Origin: Gamarada debralockiae | Lineage: Eukaryota; Ascomycota; Leotiomycetes; Helotiales; Hyphodiscaceae | Assembly (NCBI GenBank): GCA_002803225.1 | Contig: NXFV01001603.1 | Location: 1-64,000 of the forward strand | DNA length: 64,000 bases | Direction: 5' to 3' | Shown: piece after piece, positions 45,271 through 57,624 of the stretch | Position numbering within the stretch: the stretch's first letter is position 1 | How the letters are laid out: every line of letters begins with the position of its first letter | Program-made: the position numbers and the translations under genes | Notes under the pieces: generated by a model | Told to the model about the DNA's origin: nothing | Seen by the model: the letters and a program-made list of their open reading frames with translations, nothing else | Database searches by the model: none

Positions 45271-46238
45271 CTAGTTCTCAAATTTCAACCCACCCTCCTT
45301 CCTCACAGCACCATAAATCGAAGAAATATCCCCCCGCGCACCCATATGCTCCTTCACTTCTGCTAAGTGCGAATCGGCCACCTCAACATCCTTCAATCTC
45401 ATCCCAGCACTTTTCGCAAGTGCCATAGCATGTCCAGCATCCTTCCTCGCCAAATCAACTGCGAATAATGGCTCCTCTCTCTTATAATAGTCTCCAGCCA
45501 TCATTCTGTTCGAGTACGCAGTGTAAGGGCCAGGGAATATCGTCTCGATGAATTGATGCAGATTGTCGTTACCCAGCCCAGACTTTTCAGCCAGGACGTG
45601 ACCTTCGGATAATGTCTCGACCATGTTGAGGATGAAGGTATTGCCAATGACCTTCAGCAGTGTCGCCTTTGAAGGCTTCTGATCACTGAAATCGATGTTT
45701 GCCCTGCCCATAACTCCCTTGCAGTACGGTTTCACCTTATTTACTGCTGTCGCTGGCCCAGCGAGTACACAGACAAGGTTACCGGAGTCTGCCATTGCGG
45801 GAGCACCGAAGACGGGGCAGGCAACGAACTCTGCGCCTGCAGCTGTGATTTTCTTTGCTAGGCCTTCCGTGGTGTCTGGGTGTACGGTCGAGCAATCCAC
45901 AAACAGCTTCCCCTTCACGCTGCCATTCAGAGCCTCGTCGATTGTTGCGTTAATCGCCTTGTCATCTCCTACGCAGGTGAAGATGATATCTGCTTGGGAT
46001 ACTGCCTCACCGACTGAGGAAGCTACTTTAGACTTGCCAGCACCCAGAGATTTACTAAGTTCTTCTGCTCGCTTCTTGGTACGGTTGAAGATTATTAGGG
46101 GCTTGTCGAGGTTGCCTTTCTCGTCGAGATTTTTGCACATTCCCTTTAGAATTGATTAAGCCATTGTCTTTGGAGTGGTAGGTTGACACTCACTCTGCCC
46201 ATGTTTCCAAGGCCAATCCATGCTAATTGAGGCGCCAT
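45271..46238 (-). CDS. 3-hydroxyisobutyrate dehydrogenase-like NAD(P)-dependent oxidoreductase
   Basis: Two exons, 46238-46194 and 46143-45271, with a 50-nt intron in phase 0; 305 aa. Rossmann glycine motif IGLGNMG at 8-14, then FNRTKKRAEEL and VDCSTVHPDT (substrate-binding Ser), FVACPVFGAPAMADSG and the catalytic-Lys helix KATLLKVIGNTFIL. This is the beta-hydroxyacid dehydrogenase order (6-phosphogluconate dehydrogenase NAD-binding and C-terminal domains). Family members oxidise 3-hydroxyisobutyrate or reduce short aldehyde acids; no clear mitochondrial presequence is visible because the glycine motif starts at residue 8, so a cytosolic role such as succinic semialdehyde/glyoxylate reductase-like activity is possible. 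Divergent from ARG2, sharing a 456-bp intergenic region. Confidence 0.88.
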
Positions 46239-46694
46239 CTTTCTAGAATATAAAGAAGAAAAATATATGCTCTAAAACAAGCCATTAATGAGGATGCGGG
46301 GTTCCTTTTATATGACGATCCTTTCACTGCGTATCCTTTGATGTCACTTGCCGAAAAATTGCCGTTATGTCACCTGGTCCGGACCGAAAGCATGATCCAT
46401 TATCATTATGATTCGATCAAAAAGATCACTGTTCATACCAACTTGATATCAGTGACATTGCCTCAAAAATATCATAGATCTGTTCGTGCAAAATCTCTTT
46501 ACAGAGAATGTGGAGGGGTGCATGTATTATCGATAAAGCTACACATTTTACGTCCGAGCTTCGGGATCCTGAATGTCATATGCAAACAAGCAACCATTTT
46601 TCTCCACATCATGTCATAAAAATCCCTCTTCGCGCATATACCCATACAAATTACTCAATGAACCTTCAGAGGTAGTATCGTGTCAACATGCAAT
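46239..46694. promoter_or_regulatory. Shared divergent promoter region
   Basis: 456 bases between the start codons of the dehydrogenase gene (minus) and ARG2 (plus). It must hold both promoters and 5' UTRs. I see no clear TATA or Gcn4-type consensus that I would defend. Confidence 0.45.
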
Positions 46695-49002
46695 ATGATC
46701 TTGCAAAAATCGGCCTTGAAAAAGGGTAAGGAATTGGCTGGTCATAATGTGAGTCAACCGTCCTTTGAGCGGTGAGAAGGTTCTTATTTTTATATTGGGC
46801 AGATACAACCATGGACTAAACGAAAGAGACGTTACGATGGTGGTGATTGGGAAGGAAAGAGAGGGTTTGCGAGTGCAAAGGAAAGAGAGAGTCAATTGAG
46901 GGAGGAATTGGTGAGGAAGAATGTAAAGGAGTTGTCGAATAAGCAGAAGGCGAAGAAACATGCTCGAGCTTTGGACCGAGTAAGTATTCATGTCTGCGAA
47001 GTTGTGGATTTGTATCTGATGGTTGTAGGACTTCTTCATGTCAGTCCTAGGCTCGTCTGCCACGAAACGAGAAGCTCGATCTTACCTTCAACGATTCACT
47101 CCCTCCAAAGACTCACATCCCGCTACGAAAACTCCACCTGCTGCTGAGACGGCTGCTCAAATATCATATAGAAATGAAGTCAATTTGGGAAGGTTTTATG
47201 GTGCTAGAGCTGTGGCAGAAAGCCCAAAGTTCGTACAACAGCCAGTGAAGCGCGCAGTTACGGCTTTGGCCCCTCAATTGCATGTAGCATTGGTCAAGAT
47301 CAGAGCTCCTCAGACTCTGGATGATGATACGCTTAATGGCATTGCACGGACGTTGTCACAACTCAGTAGACTTGGGCTATTGAGCATTGTGGTGGTTGAT
47401 TGCAATGAGAGTTCGGAGCTCAATTGGCGGAGCCAAGCTACGGAACAGGCAGATCGAATTGTGCATGCCATTGACTCCTATGGAGGAGAGGGCGCAAGGA
47501 CGGTTGATACCGTCGTTGGCGTTTCTGAGAAGAGTTCTGGACCCGAAACCGCTGCTTATTTGAAGGGGAAAACACATGTCACAATGCGGAAACTGTTGAT
47601 GACTCCACTGAGAAGGGGTATCATTCCAGTGATTCCACCTATTGGGTACACCGATATCAGTCAAATTTCAGTTGCAGTCAAGGCCAATGATGTTGTTTTG
47701 GCACTCACGAGAGAGTTGGCTGGACTTCAACCTGCACCAATGCCGGATGAAGACCCAGATGTGATTCGAGAGCGGCTAGAAGCTCTACGGAAAGAAGTCT
47801 CACTTGACCGTTTGATCATTTTAGATCCTTTGGGTGGCATTCCAGGATCTGATCGACCAAATGGATATCACGTCTTTTTGAACATGGAGCAAGAGTTTGA
47901 AGGAGTGGAACAGGATCTGCTAAAAGAAAGGGCGCTCGGGCAAGACGGAAATTTGCTGCAATCTGAAACCAAGGAGGAAGTCGTGTCCGATCTTGGTTCA
48001 AGCAATCCGTTCTCGAAATTCGTCGAAATCGAGTTTGGCAGCTCCAAACCCGCTGGGAAGGCCGATCAAGCAATTGCGGAAGGCCGGAATTCTGACAACA
48101 AATATCACTTGGAGAATCTTCAATTAGTCCGCTCGGTCCTATCTATTCTACCTCCGAGCTCATCTGCTTTGTTGACGACCCCAGATGAGGCTGCGAACTC
48201 AGGAAAGCAACCAGATACGCCTTTCCAAGCAGCAGGAGTCGGAACACGACGACAACGCAACCCATTGATCCACAACCTCCTTACAGATCGGCCAGTCTTC
48301 TCATCTTCACTACCTATGGGTCGCCTTGGACCACCATTCATGAAATTCGAACAGTCACTCTCCCCAACTAGTCACATAAGTCCGACGACTTTTGCCAAAC
48401 ACGGAATGCATGTTTCTATATTTCCAGATCCCAAGAAAACTCCTTGGGAACCACCACAACCTGGGAAGCCACAATTGAGCTTGACGGATTCGCATATCGA
48501 CCTACCACGTTTGGTGCATCTCATCGAGGACTCTTTCAATCGGAAATTGGACGTCAAGGACTACCTGAAGCGAGTCAATGGCCATGTCGCTGGTGTCATC
48601 ATCGCAGGAGAATATGAAGGAGGGGCCTTACTAACCTGGGAATTACCTCCCGGTGTACCAGACGACGGTAGCCCTGAGAGCAGAGCCCGGATGGTTCCCT
48701 ATCTCGACAAGTTCGCCGTGCTCAAGCGCAGCCAAGGAGGCAGCAGCGCAGACTTGGTCTTCAAAGCAATGGTTCGAGACTGTTTCCCACGAGGCGTTGC
48801 TTGGAGAAGTCGAAAGAATAATCCTGTGAATAAGTGGTATTTTGAAAGATCAAGGGGTACTTGGAAGTTGCCGAATACAGGATGGACTATGTTCTGGACA
48901 ACGCCGGATTTAAGCTTGGATCATCAGACGTTCCTGGATTATGAGGCTGTTTGCAGAGAGATTGAGCCGTCTTGGGCGGATAATAAGAGTCTTTTGGACT
49001 AG
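46695..49002 (+). CDS. ARG2: Amino-acid N-acetyltransferase (acetylglutamate synthase), mitochondrial
   Basis: Three exons: 46695-46748, 46803-46979 and 47029-49002; 734 aa. The junctions give the expected N-terminus: basic, ...[18 protein letters not shown] joining [20 protein letters not shown], the entry into the family's N-terminal domain. The middle is the amino-acid-kinase-like domain, and the C-terminal acetyltransferase domain (about 550-730) contains [51 protein letters not shown] and [19 protein letters not shown]. The enzyme makes N-acetylglutamate, the first step of ornithine and arginine synthesis, in mitochondria; the basic start fits a transit peptide. ATG 46695 is chosen because the other nearby ATG (46688) is out of frame. 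Confidence 0.95.
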
Positions 49003-50257
49003 ATGAATAACGATGATGTTTGGATGTAATAAGTTGATGCTGTCGTGAATGAAAGGACCTCTTCCCTAAACACGTCGAAAGAATCCCCGATAAATTTGAC
49101 GCCAGCATAGCCAGCATACACTTTTAGCCATGATATCCTGTTTACATACAACTCGCCCAGGGTTCCTCGTTTGGTAGAGTTATTTCGAATCTTCGAGTTG
49201 GCGTCCATATGGCTCCTCATTTGCAGTCGCATTTTCAATACTCAATGGTTGAAGCTGCGCGTCGGTGGCAACCACTCAATCTTGGTTCGCAGGACTTGTT
49301 GATCTGTGAGCTTCAATGCATCTCCTCGAGAATATAGACGGGGTTGTACAGTGCCGTCACTGTGGAGAGCTTAAGAAGCTCGGCCAGAGATTCAATTCCA
49401 ATTTTGCCGTGACCATTGCAGCCAGCCTCTGAGATGGGTAGATTCCAAGTGCAGTGAGACATTTTCGGCGTCCAACTTACTTCATGGAGTGGAAGGGTCT
49501 GATGATGGCAAGTTGTGGAGGAGCAGCTCACGACAGAGCAATTTCTTAACACTTTTTCAATCCTGCGTTTGGATGCTAGAAGAAACCCAAGACTTTGCAT
49601 TTCCAGAGCTTGTTCACGAAGATGTTCCCATTCTAGTGAAGGTATCACTGTTCTGCACAACGACCCCAACGCCTTTGCAGAAGCGTTCACATTTTTAGGT
49701 TTCAATTTCCAGAGACGCTAGTGAGATCTGCTGAAGTAGTCTGGTTGCAAGCCTCTCCCACCAAGAGGCTTCTGGGATTTATTCTCGCCACCAGAATTCT
49801 TCTGAAAGTAGCAACTCGGGCTGCAGAACCACCCTCTCGGAAACAACCTTACCTGATTGAATGAATTCTGAATCGCTGTCAGTCGACATTGCAGAATGTT
49901 AAATTTATATGGAAGATGACCCAAGGAGAGGAGAAAACAGGTAGAAACGGAGAAGTTTAAGATCAGAAGCAAAGGCAATCTAGTGAATGTAATTGTAATT
50001 GAGAAGCTGAAGATACTATGAAAGAGGGCGAGAAGGTTACGCAGAAATTGAGAAGGAGAAATAATTCGAGCGAAATGTCTGAGGTCTAGCTAGTGAGGTT
50101 CACGTGAAAGGATTCGCGTTCTCGAAGCGAGCGTTGGATTCATTTGGAGTGCCTTGTAAAGCAAACATTCGAGTACGACTGCGACACATCTCCATCTCCA
50201 AACGGACACCTTTCAAAATCCAAACGCATCTAACGTATACGCTCCTTACCCATAACC
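49003..50257. other. Intergenic, no supported gene
   Basis: About 1.25 kb. A 130-codon frame on the minus strand (49705-49313) starts without ATG and shows no domain; I do not call it. Confidence 0.4.
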
Positions 50258-51530
50258 ATGGACAAAGTATCAGCGTTTGGCAAGAACTTCACGTAAGTCG
50301 TCGTGCAACATTGTTTACTTTGGGATGCTATCATCAATACGAGCTTTCTGCCTTGGGACCTTGATAGGGAACTGTTGGAGCTGACCTCTCATGCAGTGCC
50401 TCATTCAGTCCCTTCGCAGCCCGAACCCAACAATATGTTAAGGAACAGCTTGGACAGGCAGAGGACAAGGTCAGACATATTACCCGGCGCAAGCAGATCT
50501 GTAGCTGATACGAGCTTCGTAGACCCAACTCCCTCCGGATTATATTGAGTTGGAGAAGAGAGTCGATGCATTGAAGCAGGTTCACCAGAAGATGTTGCAG
50601 GTTACGTGAGTGCTTCCAACACCTTTGCAGATGAGCAATAGCTAATCGTCCTTCCTTTACAGTTCCCAATACGGCAACGAAGCATACGACTACCCAAACA
50701 ACATTAAAGAGGTGAGGCACGGAATCCGGTGTCTATTATAATCCGGCTAATTGAATCGTAGTCCTTCGGTGACCTGAGCCGTACCGTCAGCGAGAAAGTC
50801 CACCTCCTTACCACCGCAACCTCCCCCGCCGAAGCCCAAGCAGCCCTCACAGCTCCTCCATCTGCGAAGCCACAACCAAAGACCTTCAACCATGCCATCG
50901 CCCGTGCCAGCTTGGCCAGCAGCCAACTCCTTCAGCAACAACATTCCGGTGCAGGCGAGGACCCTCTCGCAACTGCTCTTGAGAAGTACGCATTGGCCAG
51001 CGAGCGTGTTGGTGAAGCCAGACTCGCACAGGACTCTCAAATCCAAAGCCGATTCCTCGCAGGCTGGAGCACAACCCTAAATACAAACCTCATGTTTGCT
51101 AGCCGTGCCAGAAAGAGCGTTGAGAACTCGAGGCTGTTGCTCGATGCAGCAAAGGCTAAGGCCAAGAACACTGGATGGCATCTACCTGGCCAGGCTGTCA
51201 ACCGTGGAGAGGGACACGAGGATGAGGCCATGAATGAGGACGCCCGTGTTGAGATTGAGCAGGCTGAGGATGAGTTTGTTGGCCAGACCGAGGAAGCTGT
51301 TGGTGTAATGAAGAATGTAAGATCACTCCTACTGGCATCACATCTACAAAGCTAACTTAATTCAAAAGGTCCTTGATACACCCGAACCCCTCCGAAACCT
51401 CGCCGATTTGATCGCTGCCCAACTCGAATTCCACAAGAAGGCCTACGAGATTCTCAGCGAGCTTGCACCCATTGTTGACGGTCTGCAAGTTGAGCAAGAG
51501 GTTAGCCGCTCCAAAGACTTCTCCACCTAA
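50258..51530 (+). CDS. BAR-domain protein, Gvp36-like
   Basis: Six exons: 50258-50292, 50409-50469, 50523-50605, 50663-50711, 50762-51316 and 51369-51530; 314 aa. Every junction keeps frame. The first and third introns are required to remove stops and give the expected reading EQLGQAEDK-TQLPPDYIELEKRVDAL. The protein is an amphipathic, coiled-coil-rich BAR domain almost end to end: YIELEKRVDALKQVHQKMLQ, SFGDLSRTVSEKV, KPQPKTFNHAIARASLASSQ and a C-terminal EFHKKAYEILSEL. Gvp36-type proteins sit on Golgi vesicles and bind curved membrane in secretion and endocytosis. An Ala/Pro/Gln-rich loop interrupts the helices near residue 110. Confidence 0.92.
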
Positions 51531-52290
51531 GTGGTTGCTGATGAAGCATCTGCAGGCCAGCTACCGAAAGAGCCGTGATGGAACTGCATAGAGATGACCT
51601 CTAACAGGCAGGCAGGAGACTCAAGATTCATTTTCGTCAACGAGGAGTGGTGATTTGTTCTGATTTCAGAGAGCTGGTAGCTTGCGAGCTGATCTCTCTT
51701 GCGTTCTGACCTTTCCTTTGGGCGTTGTTTTATGGTGTATGCAAGTCAATCGATGAGATTCCCGTCCGAATGGAAAAGAGATCTGAGATTTGTTCGAAAC
51801 CGTTCCATGCTGTGGCCATTTCACTTGAGAAATCCTTACGGTTGATGCATGAAGTATGCGTGAGTATGATGGCGACTATGTTGCTATCCCTGAACTCCCT
51901 GTTAATCCCCTCGAGCTTCGCATGTCAACAACGATGACCTCTTGCACAAGTTCGCCGCACGTGAAAAGGGGGGCTAAATTTCGGGATCGTACGATAAGCC
52001 ATCCGCCTCTACGAATTTGGCAAGTACAAATCACACCTTCAATCATTTTCGAGGCTTCTTCCAGAATCGCCATCGCTCCGACCCGATATGCACGTTACAT
52101 GCCTCGAAGATCTTAGTCGTGCAAGCTACCGGCATTTCACACAGTTTATTAGGTCTAGGTAGATCTCTTTCTGCTTTTCTTTCCTTCGTTTTCCCTTGAA
52201 CGATTCACCTGTGGCTACTTCCTTTCTCTACCATTTACCGGAATGCTCTAAAGCAAGTCTTTCAATCGTTCTCCTAACTTGAGCCATTCA
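51531..52290. other. Intergenic, no supported gene
   Basis: 3' flank of the BAR gene and upstream region of the ATG22-like relic. No recognisable features. Confidence 0.45.
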
Positions 52291-54097
52291 AATGGCCTCC
52301 GCTAAGCCCGCACTTGATCTTGCTATCGCGCCAGCAGAAGATCCTCCCCAATCAACGAACTTCATCCACTCTCTTCCCCCACCGCATCATTGACCGACCA
52401 CCCCGTGGCACCTGACCAATTCGACTCAAAATGGGAGACCGACAAGCTAGAAATATGGAGTTATTACGCTACTACATTGGCAACAATAGCCTCACACTCT
52501 TCAACTTTGCTCCGACAGTGTTCCAGAACCTCCTCTACCAAGCCGCCGGCAACGGAACGAGCCTTTCTTCGCCGGGAGAGAGCGAACGATTAACTCTACT
52601 GTCTAGCTGTCGAACGGCATTAGTTTTGCTATTCAAATCGTAGTATTCCTTTTCCTAGGCAGCTTCGCCAATTTCGGGACTTGGAGACCAAATATCCTCA
52701 TCGGACTCTCGCTCGTTGCGTGGGGAATTGGATTCGGATGGTTAGGTGTACATGATCCTTCGAAATGGGAAATAGCTACAGGGCTCTACGTCGTTGGCTT
52801 GATCACCTATCAAACCACCCTCACTTTTTGGACGGCAGCGTTCCCTGGCTTGGCGAGAAATACACCGGAGCTCAGACGGAAGGCGGAGGAATATCAGGCT
52901 GGGGAGATCACAAGGGGGAATTACGGCTATGCGGATACACTGAAGAGATCGGAGTTGTCGAATATGGCGTTTTATATCCAGTCCGTGGGCGAGGTGGTTA
53001 TTTTGGCCGTGATTGTTGGCATTATGTTTGGGGTGGACGTTAATGCAAGTACGGCGAATAAAAATTGGGGATTGAGTGTTCTGATAGCTTTTGCGACGGG
53101 CGTCTGGCTGCTCCTTGCTATTCCGTGTTTTCTGAAGGAGAAGCGGAGAGCGGGCTAGGAGATCCCACCGGGTATGAAGCGAGTCTCTCCTATTCCGTGC
53201 GGATTCGGCTCTATGAAAGATGTTCTTGCAGTTTTCACACTCAAGAAGCCCGCTTGGCTTCAATCTTTGACTCCTTTTGAGCGATTACTGACTCCGATAT
53301 TTCAGTATCATCACCGTCGTGTTCTGGAAAGGGCCCTGCGCCAAGTTTGGCACCTCAAGCAATCCCTGGTTTACTTGATCGGGTACTTCTGCTTGGGTGA
53401 TTCCCTGGATACTACACTGTTATCGCCACGTTGCAGAACTCCATCATATCCTACAACACCCTCGAACTCACTTATTTTCTCATTGTGGGTATCGTAGCTC
53501 AGGCTATTGGCATCTATAGCTTCTGATGGGCCCAGCGTCGCTTTCGGCTCTCCACCAAAACTAGTAAGTTCTGCGAATAATCTTTCAAATGAAGTGGGCA
53601 ATTACTAATTACCATATGAAGTGTTTAATATCGTCCTATTCTCGATCATCATCCTCGATCTCTGGGGCATGATAGGTATCTGGACCACCAAATTCGGCTT
53701 CCACAACAAATGGGAAGTCTGGGTGTACCAAGTCTACTATGGCCTCTTTGTTTGCCCTTGGTGCTCCTATTGCCAAATCATGATCTCAGCAGTCACTCCT
53801 CGCGGCTGCGAGTTTCTCTTCTCCCTCTTCAGTATTATTGGGGAAACCTGCAGCTTCATCGGCTCCTTGGTGAGCTCGGCGATCATCGATGATAGCAGAG
53901 GGAATAATTGTACACCGTTTTAGTTTCTGACTGCACTGAGTTCGGTGAGCCTTTTGGTTCTGGTTTTCTTTGTTGATTTGGAGAGGAGTAGGAGGGAGCA
54001 GGAGGCTTTTTTGGTGGAGGAAATGGTTAGGAAGTCTAGGGGGGTCAAAGTCACAGAGGCTGTGGATGTGGATGTGATGGGTGATATGAAGGTGTAG
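52291..54097 (+). pseudogene. Broken ATG22-like vacuolar permease gene
   Basis: The order follows Atg22-type (MFS-like) proteins: YYIGNNSLTLFNFAPTVFQN (52450-52530); SFAIQIVVFLFLGSFANFGT and WRPNILIGLSLVAWGIGFGW (52625-52740); TFWTAAFPGLARNTPELRRK and NMAFYIQSVGEVVILAVIVG, then WGLSVLIAFATGVWLLLAIP up to a TAG at 53156-53158; LKQSLVYLIGYFCLGDSLDT; after a frame change VIATLQNSIISYNTL and YFLIVGIVAQAIGIYSF with a TGA; GMIGIWTTKFGFHNKWEVW, VTPRGCEFLFSLFSIIG and ERSRREQ near 54000. The 5' ATG (52291) leads to an early stop. Atg22 exports amino acids from the vacuole after autophagy. At least three stops and two frame changes indicate a pseudogene; the strongly preserved sequence implies recent loss. 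Another copy probably exists elsewhere. Confidence 0.8.
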
Positions 54098-54295
54098 AGA
54101 TATTCGGAGGCTTTAGAGGCCATGATATTTCAGAGTCAATATGATTCACCATGATTGAAATGACATTGATAAGCGAATGTTCTGTTCAACAATTCATCAA
54201 AAGCTGGGCAGATGAAAGGAGAAAATGAGGCGCTTCCATGAGATTAAATTTTTGAATTGCGCCGCAAATGACTTCACCACTTCACATCATCTCTC

Positions 54296-55557
54296 TCACT
54301 GCCTCCAAGACGCAGTCTCCACTCTCCGGTCCCAGCACTTCAATGCTTCATCCCTACTTAACACCCCCTTCTCATCCGCCCCGGGTAATCTCCAAACTGT
54401 GAAGCCAAAACCACTCTGCTTCAAACTCGTGACCATCGGCCCTAGAGTCATTCGTCTAACGACTATTCCATGGCTTGCCAACTCCGCAATTGCCAGCTCC
54501 GCGAACCGCGCAAGGACTTCATCGGAAGTGCTCCCAGAACTGTTAACTAGAAGAATAGCTTCTTCATTGCCTTTCTTGGTGAATGGGATGAACCCTCGAT
54601 CTGGATCAGTAGTGTCGATCAGGAGATTAACCATCTCTTTCGTGAGCGCTTCAGGACTGGGCACAGGTGAGATCTGGCGGAGCCCAGGCTCGCCATGGCA
54701 TCCTAGTCCCAGCTCGATGGTAGCAGGAGGCAGGGTCTGTATCTCCGTAATAATTCCATTCGGCAGCGCAACTCTGTTCCCAATCATTAGCTTTCTCTTC
54801 CTCCCCTCAATCAAATTCAGTAAACGTACCGATCGAAAGCCACAGCAATTGTCCCTGAATTCGAAACAATATATTCCATAACATCCCCGACTTGCTCTAG
54901 CGATGCACCCTCATCCGCCAACGCACAAGCAACTTTCAAGCCCACTACATGACCGCTCAACCCTCTTCGCCCAACCTTCCCCCCTTTCTTCCTGCCAACT
55001 GCTACGTCGTCGCCAACGGGTATGAAGCGCACTTTGTAGCCTGCGGCTGTAGCGCGGGTTATAGCTAGGCCGGCGTTGAGGATATCGCCTGTGTAGTTGC
55101 CGCAGACTATTAGGGTGCCTTTTGAGGGAGTATTAGGGGGTTGACATAGTTTTATGGCTTCGAAGATTTGGGCGGCGGTTGGGGAGGCGAATATGTTGCC
55201 TGAGACGGAGCAGGAGAGAAAGGAGGGGCCTACGAAGCCGGAAAACATTGGCTCACTGTCGGATTATCTTCATCAGCATCCAATTGCTTACATCTTGAGA
55301 AACTGAGACGAGGGGGGGAGGGGAGAGGAGGAAGGGCAAACTTACTGTCCGCCACCAGCAAACCCAACAGTAGTAACATGATCTTTACGGAATGTGTCAA
55401 GATCGGATCTGTAGACGATTTTGTGGGAGGGAGAATAAGAGAGTTCTGGATTGTGCTCTGTCAAGCCAATTGCAGCTTCGTTGACAGCGTCTCCTGGGTC
55501 ATTGATGAAGTGGAATGTTTCTTTCGTGGGTTGTTTTGTTTGCTTTTCTGTTGCCAT
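54296..55557 (-). CDS. Stand-alone dihydroxyacetone kinase K-domain protein (DhaK-like)
   Basis: Three exons: 55557-55346, 55255-54830 and 54773-54296; 371 aa. The first junction rebuilds GGGHEPMFSGFVG, the DhaK substrate loop, at residues 68-80. Other DhaK landmarks: HFINDP near 16, IFASPTAAQIFEAI, GTLIVCGNYTGDILNAGLA, VGDDVAVGRKK, GRRGLSGHVVGLKVACALAD, and ELGLGCHGEPGL with His239 at the position of the histidine that covalently holds the triose. Fungal kinases are normally one ~590-aa chain with K and ATP-binding L domains; here the L domain is absent and is found instead in the divergent neighbour starting 433 bp away. Likely the substrate-binding partner of that protein, in the cytosol; partnership is inference. 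Loop GGGHEP is shorter than the usual GGGSGHEP. Confidence 0.88.
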
Positions 55558-55990
55558 TTTGACATTCAGCGAATGTGGGGTTGCGGGGTAAAGGAGTTGA
55601 GGAACCGCAGAACTGAAGCTTTAATACAAGTGAAACTAGAAGCAAAACTTTTGAGGAGATAAGAAGAGGATATGGGACAGGTATGAGAAATCAAATGAAG
55701 TTCTAGAAGCCCTTCAACCGAACTTTTTACGACGAGCTGTCGTAAATGTTCATCCCGAACCCTTCCAGTTCCCCGCAATCAGCGTCCGGATTTCCGCCTT
55801 GGGAAACCCGATGTCAGGCAAGGAGGGGTAGCTCCAATACTTTTACGGAAGTTGACACGAGACTCGGATTTTCGCCTGATCTGCTTTTCATTCTTCTGGA
55901 GAGTGTCAAAGTCTACTCCCTTTCCCTCTCAGCCCAAAGGTGCTCTTCACTTCTCCTTCATTCACAAGCTTCGTTCTACAGATTTTCAAA
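55558..55990. promoter_or_regulatory. Bidirectional promoter between DhaK-like and DhaL-like genes
   Basis: 433 bases separate the two divergent start codons and must carry both 5' UTRs and promoters. The head-to-head layout would allow co-regulation of two halves of one kinase. I do not see a specific element I can name. Confidence 0.5.
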
Positions 55991-57624
55991 ATGTCACTCG
56001 TTGTCGAACAAACCCTCCCATACTCCAAATTCGAGCTCAAGCTCGAAGACCCTGAACGATGGGCTCGCCTCTTCCCTTTAATGCGGCCTTCCATCAAAAC
56101 CGTCGAAACAGCAAGTGGGCACACAGTAGTAGTCGATAGAGCTCTCGCCAGCACCAAAAACACCCTCGTCGCAGCAATTGGATATGTTGGCAATTTCTCA
56201 AGTAAGATCTTGAGCGAGTCTCACTTGGCTGCTTTCAGCACAGAGCAACTCGAGAAGGGATCTGTTTCTGCTGCGGATATTGCAAAGGTGCTGAAGGATA
56301 GTGGTTTCCCTGTGGATAACGGAGTTGTCGTAGTTAGAAGAGCATTGAAGCAAGATCTCAGAACGTTTCCTGGGGGTGTGGAGGTTGCTGTTGTGGGGCA
56401 GTTGAAGGTGGATCATGTTTTGTCGTTGTTGGGAGCTTCGAATGCTGAAACGAAGTAAGTGATCTTGTTGTTGGTGAAAGATGAGGTCTAATTTTGTTTA
56501 GGGCATCTTTCGACAAGACGAAAGCCTTGCTCGAACACTTCATAAAATCGGCTGCGAGGACGACTTCAACTTTTCATAATAAGAAGACCAGCAATGGCCC
56601 ATCTGTTATCCACGCTGTTGAAGTTGCAGAGTTCAACTCGGCAAAGAAGGCTATTGATAGAGATCTTGGCCATCTTTTGAGTTCAAGACCGAATCTGGGG
56701 ACAGATGTCGTATACTCTGTTCATTATTCCGATATCAACGGCCTGTCTCGCCTCGAAAACAACATTCTTGCCCATGAGATTTCAGAATACCTAGGTAAGA
56801 TTGGCTGAACATCATACTTCGACCCTACTAACATATCATCAGCCAAGAAAAACCTACCCTCATATATCACTCAATCCACAATCCTGGACTCCCATTCCCA
56901 AGCACGAGGCTGGGCCATCTCTCTCTGTGCTATCCCTACCACCTTCCTAGTAGCCCAACCCACCCCGTCAAATGCCCTCACAAACACCACCGCCTCAGCT
57001 CCATCCACCAAACCAAGAGAGGGTACTTGTAAAATCCAACTATCAGATGCTCAGGTCCGCAAAATCATAATCGCAGGCTGTGAAAGCGTTATCAAAGACG
57101 AGCCTACGATCACTGAATATGACACGATCGTAGGAGACGGGGATTGTGGGTATACTTTGAGGGATGGAGCGAAGCAAGTCCTCCACTTCATCAGCACGGC
57201 AGACCTCTCTACCCTTCCCTCAGCACTCAGCGCCCTCGTCGATGACCTCGAGGTCAACATGGGCGGTACTTCTGGGGCCTTGTACTGCATTTTCCTTTCC
57301 TCCCTAGCGCAAGAGTTGTGGACAGCACCAACGTTCCCAGATGCGTTGAAAGGCGCTTTGGAACATTTGCTGAAATACACGAGAGCGCGATTGGGGGATA
57401 GGACATGCCTGGATTGCTTGATTCCGTTTGTGGAGACGTTGCAGAAGACGGGGAACTCAGAGAAGGCCTTGGTTGATGCGGAGAAGGGTGTGGAGAGCAC
57501 GAAGAAATTGCAGGCCAAGTTGGGAAGGTCGAGCTATTTGGATGAGGCTGCTACGCGAGGTGTGCCGGATCCGGGGGCCTACGGTTTGTTGAAGTTGTTG
57601 GAGGGTATGGTTGGTGCGAAGTGA
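55991..57624 (+). CDS. Dihydroxyacetone kinase L-domain protein with degenerate K-like N-terminus
   Basis: Three exons: 55991-56454, 56502-56794 and 56843-57624; 512 aa; in-frame junctions. The C-terminal ~200 residues are a good DhaL/DAK2 domain: ITEYDTIVGDGDCGYTLRDG with metal-binding Asp351 and Asp353, MGGTSGALY at 392-400, LGDRTCLDCLIPF at about 436-448 and RGVPDPGAYGLLKL near the end. The N-terminal ~300 residues resemble only the back half of a K domain (VVYSVHYSDINGLSRLENNI corresponds to the family's VNNLGG...LE segment) and lack the GGGSGHEP loop and active-site His. So the ATP/metal half looks functional while the substrate half is not; the missing function is encoded by the divergent gene. 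A heteromeric kinase is the simplest reading. Cytosolic; substrate may be dihydroxyacetone or another ketose. Confidence 0.85.

Noticed and set aside
49313..49705. 130-codon frame on the minus strand
   Set aside because: Starts without ATG and shows no recognisable motif; could be a relic but unsupported.
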